NCBI GenBank assembly: GCA_000634215.1
Contig: JFLX01000006.1
Span: 1 to 37,594 of the forward strand
DNA length: 37,594 nucleotides
Source of the DNA: Prochlorococcus sp. scB243_495L20
GTDB taxonomy: Bacteria > Cyanobacteriota > Cyanobacteriia > PCC-6307 > Cyanobiaceae
Direction of reading: 5' to 3'
The notes below the pieces were generated by a model. The model did not search any database. It saw nothing but the letters and a program-made list of their open reading frames with translations, and had not been told where the DNA came from. Made by a program: the position numbers and the translations under genes. Position 1 is the stretch's first letter, and every line of letters starts with the position of its first letter. Of the stretch, positions 1 through 6,375 are shown piece after piece.

Positions 1-66
1 TTTTGTGGTAAGCATGCAAGTAAATTTAATAGAAAAAATGAACCATTATCCGTTATAGTCGCCTCA

Positions 67-837
67 ATGGAACCAACTTCTAGCTTAAACAGAGGGGAAC
101 GAAAAAAGGGGAGTTCTCTAGTCACAGGATCTGAGGTGCAATCTCAGGCCAGTGGTGCTAGCTGTTTTATTACTACTGATTCAGAAAAGTCTTTGGTATC
201 CAGACAAGCAAGTCAAGTTGAGCAAATTGAGTTAAGAACTTATGTTTTTTTAGATTCTCTGCAACCTCAATTAGCCGCATACATGGGAACTGTTAGTAGA
301 GGTTTTTTACCTATCCCAGGTGATTCATGTCTTTGGATGGAAGTTTCACCCGGGATGGCTGTTCATAGAGTTACTGATATTGCCCTAAAAGCAAGTAATG
401 TGAGACTTGGTCAGATGATTGTTGAAAGGGCATTTGGATCTCTTGCTCTTTACCATAAAGATCAAAGCACCGTTTTACATTCTGGAGATGTTGTTCTAGA
501 TGCTATTGGGAGTGAAGTTAGAAAAAGAACAAAACCTGCTACGAGTTGGACTGAAGTTATTCGAGCAATTACTCCAGATCATGCAGTCTTAATAAATAGA
601 CAAAACAGAAGTGGATCAATGATTCAATCTGGAATGAGCATGTTTATTTTAGAAACTGAACCAGCTGGTTATGTTTTAAAAGCAGCTAATGAAGCTGAAA
701 AGGCATCTAATATAACTGTTGTTGATGTTAAGGCAGTTGGGGCTTTTGGTAGATTAACTCTTGCAGGGAAAGAAGGGGATGTAGAAGAGGCTGCAGCTGC
801 TGCCATAAGAGCAATTGAAGAAATTTCAAATTATTGA
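67..837 (+). CDS. csoS1D: CsoS1D, tandem-BMC carboxysome shell protein
   Basis: Tandem bacterial microcompartment-domain protein that forms trimeric pseudohexamers in the alpha-carboxysome shell, with a large gated pore. The 256 residues hold a flexible N-terminal tail (about 1-50) and two BMC folds (about 53-150 and 155-256). The pore-gating pair E120/R121 reported for the MED4 structure is present at exactly these positions (VERAFG). The tail contains VTGSE (19-23) and a Cys at 33, which resembles the repeat motif of CsoS2. It lies at the head of the carboxysome locus, same strand as csoS1 but separated from it by a convergent Ham1-like gene, so it probably has its own promoter upstream of the window. 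ATG start; no earlier start is visible in the first 66 nt, which hold no gene. Confidence 0.95.
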   Translation: MEPTSSLNRGERKKGSSLVTGSEVQSQASGASCFITTDSEKSLVSRQASQVEQIELRTYVFLDSLQPQLAAYMGTVSRGFLPIPGDSCLWMEVSPGMAVHRVTDIALKASNVRLGQMIVERAFGSLALYHKDQSTVLHSGDVVLDAIGSEVRKRTKPATSWTEVIRAITPDHAVLINRQNRSGSMIQSGMSMFILETEPAGYVLKAANEAEKASNITVVDVKAVGAFGRLTLAGKEGDVEEAAAAAIRAIEEISNY

Positions 838-843
838 GAATTT

Positions 844-1428
844 TTAATTTAAACCAATTTCTTTTTTGAGATAAGGTGACATAATTTTGGCGGCTTTACC
901 TCTACTACCTAATTTATTTAGTTGTGATTGTGATAGCTCACCGTAAACACAGTTAGCCTCTTTTACCCAAAAAATAGATTCGAATTCCCCATTTGGATAT
1001 TTGGGGTTCTTAAGAATTTCTCCCCAGCATATTCCTGTTGTATCTTTTACTAAGTTTCCTGAGGGATCGCACAAAACCATGCAACTTATAAATCTTGCAC
1101 TCCTGTAAGGACTATCAGATAGTTCATTAATTAATTTTTTAATTTTCTCATCATTATTTTTGGCATATCGAGCAGAATAAATTCCTGGTCGACCATCCAA
1201 AACATCTACTTCAAGACCCGAGTCATCAGCTAATGCCCAAGTTTTAGTCTCTAAAGCCGCTGCTTTTGCTTTTAGAAGTGCATTCTCAAAATATGTGTTT
1301 CCAGTCTCTTCGACATTTAAATATTTTGGTTGCTTCTGAACCTTTAAAGACAAAACATCCAGCATCTCTGAAATTTCAGATACTTTTCTTTGATTGCCAC
1401 TAGCAATGGTTAGAACTGGAAGGTTCAA
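844..1428 (-). CDS. Ham1/RdgB-family NTP pyrophosphatase, divergent
   Basis: Member of the Ham1/RdgB (ITPase) family, which hydrolyses non-canonical purine NTPs such as ITP, XTP and dITP to the monophosphates. At 194 residues it has normal family length. The N-terminal half keeps the family pattern: SGNQRKVSE near the start, EETGNTYFENA (E41-type acid), DDSGLEVDVL and GRPGIYSARY. The C-terminal substrate pocket is altered: the usual GFGYDPIF is replaced by GEFESIF, and SHRGKA reads GSRGKA, losing the base-contacting His. Start is TTG with no better choice. It ends 6 nt from csoS1D (convergent) and is divergent from csoS1. Its position inside a carboxysome locus suggests a linked or changed role, which is inference. 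Fold assignment is firm; substrate is uncertain. Confidence 0.85.
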   Translation of the reverse strand: MNLPVLTIASGNQRKVSEISEMLDVLSLKVQKQPKYLNVEETGNTYFENALLKAKAAALETKTWALADDSGLEVDVLDGRPGIYSARYAKNNDEKIKKLINELSDSPYRSARFISCMVLCDPSGNLVKDTTGICWGEILKNPKYPNGEFESIFWVKEANCVYGELSQSQLNKLGSRGKAAKIMSPYLKKEIGLN

Positions 1429-1475
1429 AATAACGAATAAATTTATTGTGAATATTATCTTACTTCAAAGCTTGA

Positions 1476-1532
1476 TACGGAGACAGGAAAGGTTGAACAT
1501 TCCACACCTGTGTAGACAGGGCCTGTCTCGTA
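1476..1532 (+). ncRNA. GC-rich structured element upstream of csoS1 (candidate RNA)
   Basis: GAGACAGG (1480-1487) can pair with CCTGTCTC (1522-1529). With a one-base bulge at 1479 the stem extends by TAC/GTA (1476-1478 with 1530-1532). Inside lies CCTGT (1507-1511), GTAG loop, ACAGG (1516-1520). An alternative pairing AGACAGG (1514-1520) with CCTGTCT (1522-1528) is mutually exclusive with the outer stem. About half of the bases from 1470 to 1536 are G or C, against much more A+T-rich flanks. No U-run follows, so it is not a simple terminator. It could be a 5'-leader switch or a small RNA; neither has been shown. Confidence 0.4.
1493..1506. repeat. 14-bp direct repeat, copy 1 (TTGAACATTCCACA)
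   Basis: Exact copy of 1724-1737, 231 bp upstream of it. It lies in the loop of the GC-rich inverted-repeat element. Both copies are followed by a GTAGACA at some distance (1512-1518 and 1749-1755). Confidence 0.7.
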
Positions 1533-1723
1533 CGGAAATAACATAATGTAAATTTTTTCTTAACACAACAGTATGTTTTGATGCACTAACTAATTTGCAT
1601 AAGTATTGACATATCAATAGTACCAAGGGTGATAAGTTTAACTTATGAATGATAAAAAAAACATTAATGGAGATTTTGTCGAAAACGCTTGACTTATAAG
1701 TACTTAATGAAGCATTCTTCGAA

Positions 1724-1737
1724 TTGAACATTCCACA
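1724..1737. repeat. 14-bp direct repeat, copy 2, just upstream of csoS1
   Basis: Exact second copy of TTGAACATTCCACA. It ends 18 nt before the csoS1 start codon and so falls in the 5' leader or the core promoter. It could be a regulator site or part of a repeated leader segment. Confidence 0.7.
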
Positions 1738-1755
1738 TTTAGTATTTAGTAGACA

Positions 1756-2067
1756 ATGGCTACAGAAACAATGGGTATCGCTCTCGGCATGATCGAGACA
1801 CGCGGACTTGTACCTGCAATCGAAGCAGCAGACGCAATGACAAAGGCAGCAGAAGTTCGCCTTATTGGTCGTGAATTCGTTGGTGGCGGTTATGTCACAG
1901 TATTAGTTAGAGGCGAAACAGGAGCAGTTAACGCAGCTGTAAGAGCTGGTGCTGACGCTTGTGAAAGAGTTGGTGACGGTTTAGTTGCAGCTCACATTAT
2001 TGCTCGTCCTCATAGAGAAGTTGAACCTGCTCTAGGTAACGGTGAATTTCTTGGTCAAAAGGACTAA
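1756..2067 (+). CDS. csoS1: CsoS1, major hexameric carboxysome shell protein
   Basis: Single-BMC-domain protein (103 residues) whose hexamers tile the facets of the alpha-carboxysome shell. The sequence from MGIALGMIETRG through the edge Lys/Arg segment and the pore-region motif REFVGGGYVTVLVRGE is typical of CsoS1A/PduA-type hexamers. Only one single-domain BMC hexamer gene is visible, so this protein probably makes nearly all the facet surface. Codon choice (GGT, CGT, GCA, many C-ending codons) looks more selected than in neighbours, fitting very high expression. ATG start without a clear Shine-Dalgarno. A hairpin (2077-2096) follows, and rbcL begins 69 nt downstream. Confidence 0.97.
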   Translation: MATETMGIALGMIETRGLVPAIEAADAMTKAAEVRLIGREFVGGGYVTVLVRGETGAVNAAVRAGADACERVGDGLVAAHIIARPHREVEPALGNGEFLGQKD

Positions 2068-2076
2068 TTAAGTAAA

Positions 2077-2096
2077 GCAAGATTTATAAATTTTGC
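2077..2096 (+). other. Hairpin in csoS1-rbcL spacer
   Basis: GCAAGATT (2077-2084), loop TATA, AATTTTGC (2089-2096): eight pairs including one G-T, with no U-run after it. More likely a processing or 3'-end stabilising structure of csoS1 mRNA than a terminator. Confidence 0.4.
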
Positions 2097-2136
2097 ACAA
2101 TAATTATTTTCCCTACACAGACCTAAATTTATCCTT

Positions 2137-3552
2137 ATGAGTAAGAAGTATGACGCAGGGGTAAAGGAGTACAGAGATACCTACTGGACTCCAGAATATG
2201 TACCCCTAGACACCGATTTACTAGCCTGTTTTAAATGTACAGGTCAGGAAGGTGTTCCAAGAGAAGAAGTTGCAGCAGCTGTTGCCGCTGAATCTTCAAC
2301 AGGTACTTGGTCAACAGTTTGGTCCGAGTTACTTACAGACTTAGAATTTTATAAAGGACGTTGTTATCGAATCGAAGACGTTCCTGGAGATCCTGAAGCT
2401 TTCTATGCTTTTATTGCATATCCTTTAGATCTTTTTGAAGAAGGCTCAATTACAAACGTATTAACATCTCTTGTAGGAAACGTTTTTGGATTTAAAGCTC
2501 TAAGACATCTACGTCTAGAAGATATTAGATTCCCAATTGCTTTTATTAAAACTTGCGGTGGTCCACCAAACGGAATCGTAGTTGAAAGAGATCGACTTAA
2601 CAAATACGGAAGACCTCTACTTGGTTGTACCATCAAACCTAAATTAGGATTATCTGGTAAAAACTATGGTCGAGTTGTATATGAATGTCTTAGAGGCGGT
2701 CTTGATTTAACGAAGGATGATGAGAATATTAATTCTCAACCATTCCAACGTTGGAGAGAAAGATTTGAGTTTGTTGCAGAAGCAGTTAAGCTTGCTCAGC
2801 GGGAAACTGGAGAAGTTAAAGGTCATTATCTAAATTGTACTGCTAACACTCCTGAAGAACTTTATGAAAGAGCTGAATTTGCAAAAGAGCTAGATATGCC
2901 AATCATCATGCATGATTATATAACTGGTGGTTTTACTGCAAATACTGGATTAGCTAATTGGTGTCGTAAAAATGGAATGCTTCTGCATATTCACAGAGCT
3001 ATGCATGCTGTTATTGATAGACATCCAAAGCATGGTATTCACTTCAGAGTTCTTGCAAAATGTTTGAGACTTTCTGGAGGAGACCAATTACATACTGGAA
3101 CCGTTGTTGGAAAACTAGAAGGTGATCGTCAAACAACTCTTGGTTATATTGACAACTTAAGAGAGTCATTTGTTCCTGAAGATAGATCAAGAGGTAACTT
3201 CTTTGATCAAGATTGGGGTTCAATGCCTGGAGTATTTGCAGTCGCATCAGGTGGTATCCACGTTTGGCATATGCCTGCACTTCTAGCGATCTTTGGAGAT
3301 GATTCCTGCCTTCAGTTCGGTGGAGGAACACATGGTCACCCATGGGGTTCAGCTGCTGGAGCTGCAGCTAACAGAGTTGCATTAGAAGCTTGTGTAAAAG
3401 CTCGTAATGCTGGTCGCGAAATCGAAAAAGAGAGTAGAGACATTCTCATGGAAGCTGCTAAGCATAGTCCTGAATTAGCTATTGCTCTAGAAACTTGGAA
3501 GGAAATTAAGTTTGAGTTTGACACTGTCGACAAACTTGATGTTCAGGGTTAA
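2137..3552 (+). CDS. rbcL: RubisCO large subunit, form IA
   Basis: Catalytic subunit of ribulose-1,5-bisphosphate carboxylase/oxygenase, 471 residues, packed inside the carboxysome as an L8S8 enzyme. Active-site residues are all visible: K167 and K169 (TIKPKLG), carbamylated K193 with D195/E196 ([11 protein letters not shown]), H286 ([10 protein letters not shown]), K326 on loop 6 (GTVVGKLEG) and S371 (ASGGIHVWH). Numbering is eight below the spinach enzyme throughout, so the fold is intact. The sequence and its place among cso genes identify form IA, the type found in proteobacteria and alpha-cyanobacteria. No Shine-Dalgarno before the ATG. Two hairpins separate it from rbcS, 90 nt on. Confidence 0.99.
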   Translation: MSKKYDAGVKEYRDTYWTPEYVPLDTDLLACFKCTGQEGVPREEVAAAVAAESSTGTWSTVWSELLTDLEFYKGRCYRIEDVPGDPEAFYAFIAYPLDLFEEGSITNVLTSLVGNVFGFKALRHLRLEDIRFPIAFIKTCGGPPNGIVVERDRLNKYGRPLLGCTIKPKLGLSGKNYGRVVYECLRGGLDLTKDDENINSQPFQRWRERFEFVAEAVKLAQRETGEVKGHYLNCTANTPEELYERAEFAKELDMPIIMHDYITGGFTANTGLANWCRKNGMLLHIHRAMHAVIDRHPKHGIHFRVLAKCLRLSGGDQLHTGTVVGKLEGDRQTTLGYIDNLRESFVPEDRSRGNFFDQDWGSMPGVFAVASGGIHVWHMPALLAIFGDDSCLQFGGGTHGHPWGSAAGAAANRVALEACVKARNAGREIEKESRDILMEAAKHSPELAIALETWKEIKFEFDTVDKLDVQG

Positions 3553-3568
3553 CTCAAGTTTCGAAATC

Positions 3569-3587
3569 GAGGAGATTTATTCTCCTC
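3569..3587 (+). other. Hairpin 1 in rbcL-rbcS spacer
   Basis: Perfect 7-bp stem GAGGAGA (3569-3575) with TCTCCTC (3581-3587) around loop TTTAT. Only a weak T-rich stretch follows, so read-through into rbcS is expected; it may protect the 3' end of processed rbcL mRNA. Confidence 0.6.
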
Positions 3588-3601
3588 AGACTTATTAAAA
3601 T

Positions 3602-3615
3602 CTCGTTTTTACGAG
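3602..3615 (+). other. Hairpin 2 in rbcL-rbcS spacer
   Basis: CTCGT (3602-3606), loop TTTT, ACGAG (3611-3615). A smaller perfect stem 14 nt after hairpin 1 and 27 nt before the rbcS start. It may structure the rbcS leader. Confidence 0.45.
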
Positions 3616-3642
3616 TACTTTCCATTCACATTTTGATTAATT

Positions 3643-3984
3643 ATGCCTTTCCAGAGCACAGTAAGCGACTATCAAACAGTTGCAACCCTGGAAACATTCG
3701 GTTTTTTACCACCGATGACCCAGGAAGAAATATATGACCAAATTGCGTACATAATTGCTCAAGGTTGGAGTCCAGTTATTGAGCATGTTCATCCAAGTGG
3801 ATGTATGCAAACTTATTGGTCTTATTGGAAACTCCCATTCTTTGGGGAAAAAGATCTTAACTTGATCGTGAGCGAATTAGAGGCATGCCATAGAGCATAC
3901 CCTGATCATCATGTAAGAATCATCGGATACGATGCTTACACTCAAAGTCAAGGAACAGCTTTTGTAGTTTTCCAAGGACGTTAA
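3643..3984 (+). CDS. rbcS: RubisCO small subunit
   Basis: Small subunit of form IA RubisCO, 113 residues, capping the large-subunit octamer and contributing to the surface that binds CsoS2. Family features include the N-terminal YQTVATLETFGFLPPMT, the EHVHPSGCMQTYWSYWKLPFFGE core and HVRIIGYDAYTQSQGTAFVVF near the C terminus. Full length, ATG start. It is followed by a small hairpin and a strong terminator-like hairpin before csoS2, which suggests that rbcL/rbcS messages often end here. Confidence 0.98.
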   Translation: MPFQSTVSDYQTVATLETFGFLPPMTQEEIYDQIAYIIAQGWSPVIEHVHPSGCMQTYWSYWKLPFFGEKDLNLIVSELEACHRAYPDHHVRIIGYDAYTQSQGTAFVVFQGR

Positions 3985-4001
3985 AGCTACTTTTCGTAGT
4001 T
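3985..4001 (+). other. Small hairpin directly after rbcS stop
   Basis: AGCTAC (3985-3990), loop TTTTC, GTAGTT (3996-4001), six pairs with one G-T. It begins at the base after the stop codon and precedes the large hairpin at 4007-4034. Confidence 0.35.
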
Positions 4002-4006
4002 AATAT

Positions 4007-4040
4007 CTTTCTCCAAAAAAATTTTTGGAGAAAGTTTTTC
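4007..4040 (+). terminator. Terminator-like hairpin between rbcS and csoS2
   Basis: CTTTCTCCAAAAA (4007-4019) is the exact complement of TTTTTGGAGAAAG (4022-4034), with AA between. A folded stem of about 12 bp with a small loop is followed by TTTTTC. The GGAG/CTCC core plus the U-run is the form of a rho-independent terminator, although no promoter is obvious in the 34 nt left before csoS2. Partial read-through would set csoS2 and downstream genes below csoS1/rbcL/rbcS. Confidence 0.65.
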
Positions 4041-4074
4041 AAAAGTCTTTTTAAAGAATTTAAACTTGAAGATT

Positions 4075-6369
4075 ATGTCAAAAAAAACCAGTAGAGAGAT
4101 TGCACTTGAAAGAAGAAAGGCGATGAGTGATAGCGGTAAAAAAGCTGCTGCTTATTCTTCAACTACCAAAGATAGAGTTCGATCTTCTCAAGATATACAG
4201 ATTTCTGGGACTCAGTCTTCTCCTAATAATCATAATATTTCTAAACCAGCTACAAAACATATCCCAAAAACTCAGGTAAACATAAATTCTTCAACAACTT
4301 TATCTAGTAAAGAGTTAGTAATAGAGAGAAGAAAAGCAATGTCTACTCATGGGAAATCAGCTATAACTTCATCCGATAGAACCCGTACTGATGTTAAAAA
4401 AGAAAGTCCTGTAAACACAGTTAAAGCAACTATTAGTAAAAATCAAGAAATTCAGGATTCAACTAGTACAGAATCTAAGTCCCTAAAACCCAACGTTAAA
4501 AGAAGAATTAATCAGAAGAGAAAGCCTATTACTAATACAAGTAGAGATATTGTTTTGGCGAGAAGAGAAGCTCAATCTAAACATGGTAAATCTGCAACTA
4601 AACAAAATACTAGTGCCGCTTCATTAGCTAGAAGGGGAGACCCAGATTTAAGTAGTAGAGAAATTTCTCAGAGAGTGAGAGAGCTAAGAAGTAAAACTGG
4701 TGCCACAGGTAAAAAAGGTAATGGTAAATGTAGACCATGTGGTCCAAACAAAAATGGTGCCAAACAAAATATTGCAGATGCTAGCTGGAAAGTTGGTAAA
4801 AGTGAAACTGATTCAGGTCAAATAGTTACTGGAACTCAAGCTAATAGATCTGTAAAAACTACAGGTAATGAAGCAAGTACATGCAGAACTGTAACTGGTA
4901 CCCAATATATGGGAGCAGAAGTTGCTGATCAATTTTGTCAAGATAGACCAAGTTATAAACAGCCACTTAGATCTACTGTTACCTCTACAACATCAGGTAA
5001 TAAAGTAACTGGAAATGAAATTGGTAGATCTGATAGGGTCACAGGTGATGAGCCAGGGACTTGTAAAAACCTTACAGGTACTGAATATGTATCTTCTAAT
5101 CAATCTCAGAAGTATTGTGGTGATGTCCCAAGAAATCCTTCAAAGGTTAAACACAGCACTACAACCGATGGATTAAAAGTATCTGGATCACTACCTGGTA
5201 GATCAACCCTAGTTACTGGCGATGAATCAGGTTCTGGACATCAATTAACTGGAGATCAATATCTTGGCTCTGAGCCAAATCCAAAAGGTAAAGTATTTGA
5301 AAAAGTAGGCAGTTACAACACTCTTAATGGGAATAATGTAACTGGTACAGGGGTTGGAAGATCAGACCATATGACAGGTAATGAACATGGGAGTTGTAAG
5401 AATGTAACTGGCGATGAGTACATAGGATCTCAACAATATGAGAAGTTTTGCGGTTCAAAACCAAAACCAGAAGCTAGAAAAGTAGGTTTAAGCCTTTCTT
5501 CAAAGTCAAATTTAATAAGCGGCACTATGACAGGAAGATCAGAAATAGTAACTGGAGATGAACCAGGTTCATGCAAAGTGTTAACAGGAACACCATACGC
5601 AGGCTTAGATCAGATTAATGAAAATTGTAGTACTGAGATTTCAGAAGATATGAAATCCCGAGCAACAGTTAATTCTGGAAATAATTCAAATGCCAGACTT
5701 ACAGGACAGCAACCAGGAATTGGCGGAGTAATGACAGGTGCTAAGAAAGGTGCTTGTAAAAATCTAACAGGGACTCCCTATGTTGGTGGAGATCAGCTCT
5801 CACAAGCTTGTGATAATCCTGTACATGATGCGGCTTATGCGAATCCGGAAAAGTCGGCAGGTAACTCTTGGAAGGAATTCTCTGTTAAATCACCATCAAG
5901 AGATAAATATTCTGAAAAAAATACTCAAGGTGTTACAGGTAATAAATATGAAAATGGTTCAAAGGTAACAGGACCTTTTGATATGGCAGTTGATAAGGTC
6001 ACTGGCACCGAAAAATTTAGATTTGAACCGAATAAAAATATTACTTATAAACAAAAAATGGAAATTGAAGAGGCAGACCGTGCTGCAAAGACACCAGAAA
6101 AAAGAGTCGCATCAAGGATTACTGGAGAAGGACAATCAGTTGGAAACGTAACTGGTGATGATTGGGATCGCGGTGATAAGGTAACAGGCACAGAGGGAGC
6201 TTCTTCTAGAAAGCGAAATCCATCAAGAGCAGGATTCATGAGCGCTATGCCCCCTATGGAAGTTAAAAGAAATGAGGAAACAGAAAAACCAGATTTCTTG
6301 ATAACCGGATCTAGTGGAAATACTCGTGAAGGACAACTTGTTACCTTTTCAGGTGGTGCAAGAGGTTAG
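4075..6369 (+). CDS. csoS2: CsoS2, carboxysome assembly scaffold
   Basis: Large, repetitive, intrinsically disordered scaffold linking RubisCO to the shell. The N region has four helical repeats that bind RubisCO, cored on SREIALERRKAMSDSGKKA, SKELVIERRKAMSTHGKSA, SRDIVLARREAQSKHGKSA and SREISQRVRELRSKTG. The middle region (about residues 240-590) has six VTG-type repeats, most with a GSCK-type Cys and a second Cys about 20 residues later; the third lacks both. The C region has further VTG/ITG motifs and ends in the conserved LVTFSGGARG tail that anchors to the shell. I use ATG 4075 (764 residues); an in-frame TTG at 4066 would add three residues. csoSCA follows after 6 nt. I saw no convincing frameshift site of the kind giving CsoS2A/B forms in Halothiobacillus, but did not check exhaustively. 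Confidence 0.96.
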   Translation: MSKKTSREIALERRKAMSDSGKKAAAYSSTTKDRVRSSQDIQISGTQSSPNNHNISKPATKHIPKTQVNINSSTTLSSKELVIERRKAMSTHGKSAITSSDRTRTDVKKESPVNTVKATISKNQEIQDSTSTESKSLKPNVKRRINQKRKPITNTSRDIVLARREAQSKHGKSATKQNTSAASLARRGDPDLSSREISQRVRELRSKTGATGKKGNGKCRPCGPNKNGAKQNIADASWKVGKSETDSGQIVTGTQANRSVKTTGNEASTCRTVTGTQYMGAEVADQFCQDRPSYKQPLRSTVTSTTSGNKVTGNEIGRSDRVTGDEPGTCKNLTGTEYVSSNQSQKYCGDVPRNPSKVKHSTTTDGLKVSGSLPGRSTLVTGDESGSGHQLTGDQYLGSEPNPKGKVFEKVGSYNTLNGNNVTGTGVGRSDHMTGNEHGSCKNVTGDEYIGSQQYEKFCGSKPKPEARKVGLSLSSKSNLISGTMTGRSEIVTGDEPGSCKVLTGTPYAGLDQINENCSTEISEDMKSRATVNSGNNSNARLTGQQPGIGGVMTGAKKGACKNLTGTPYVGGDQLSQACDNPVHDAAYANPEKSAGNSWKEFSVKSPSRDKYSEKNTQGVTGNKYENGSKVTGPFDMAVDKVTGTEKFRFEPNKNITYKQKMEIEEADRAAKTPEKRVASRITGEGQSVGNVTGDDWDRGDKVTGTEGASSRKRNPSRAGFMSAMPPMEVKRNEETEKPDFLITGSSGNTREGQLVTFSGGARG

Positions 6370-6375
6370 TAAATA

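Larger units (their letters stand above)
1429..1755 (+). promoter_or_regulatory. Intergenic leader/promoter region of csoS1
   Basis: A 327-nt gap between two divergent genes, without a convincing coding sequence. It holds a GC-rich inverted-repeat element (1476-1532), two copies of the 14-mer TTGAACATTCCACA, and candidate -35 boxes TTGACA (1606-1611) and TTGACT (1689-1694), though neither is followed by a good -10 at ideal spacing. It must contain the main promoter of the csoS1-rbcL-rbcS transcript and perhaps that of the Ham1-like gene. The transcription start cannot be fixed from sequence. Confidence 0.6.

Noticed and set aside
1465-1731. Possible 88-residue minus-strand coding sequence in the csoS1 leader
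   Set aside because: Low-complexity, no family resemblance, and it runs across the structured element and both direct repeats; more likely a chance open frame.
2403-3533. Antisense open frames in rbcL (three)
   Set aside because: Shadows of a strongly conserved gene; no promoter or independent support seen.
5780-5968. Second-frame open stretch within csoS2
   Set aside because: Lies wholly inside csoS2 in another frame, with no start signal or family match; a by-product of the repeats.
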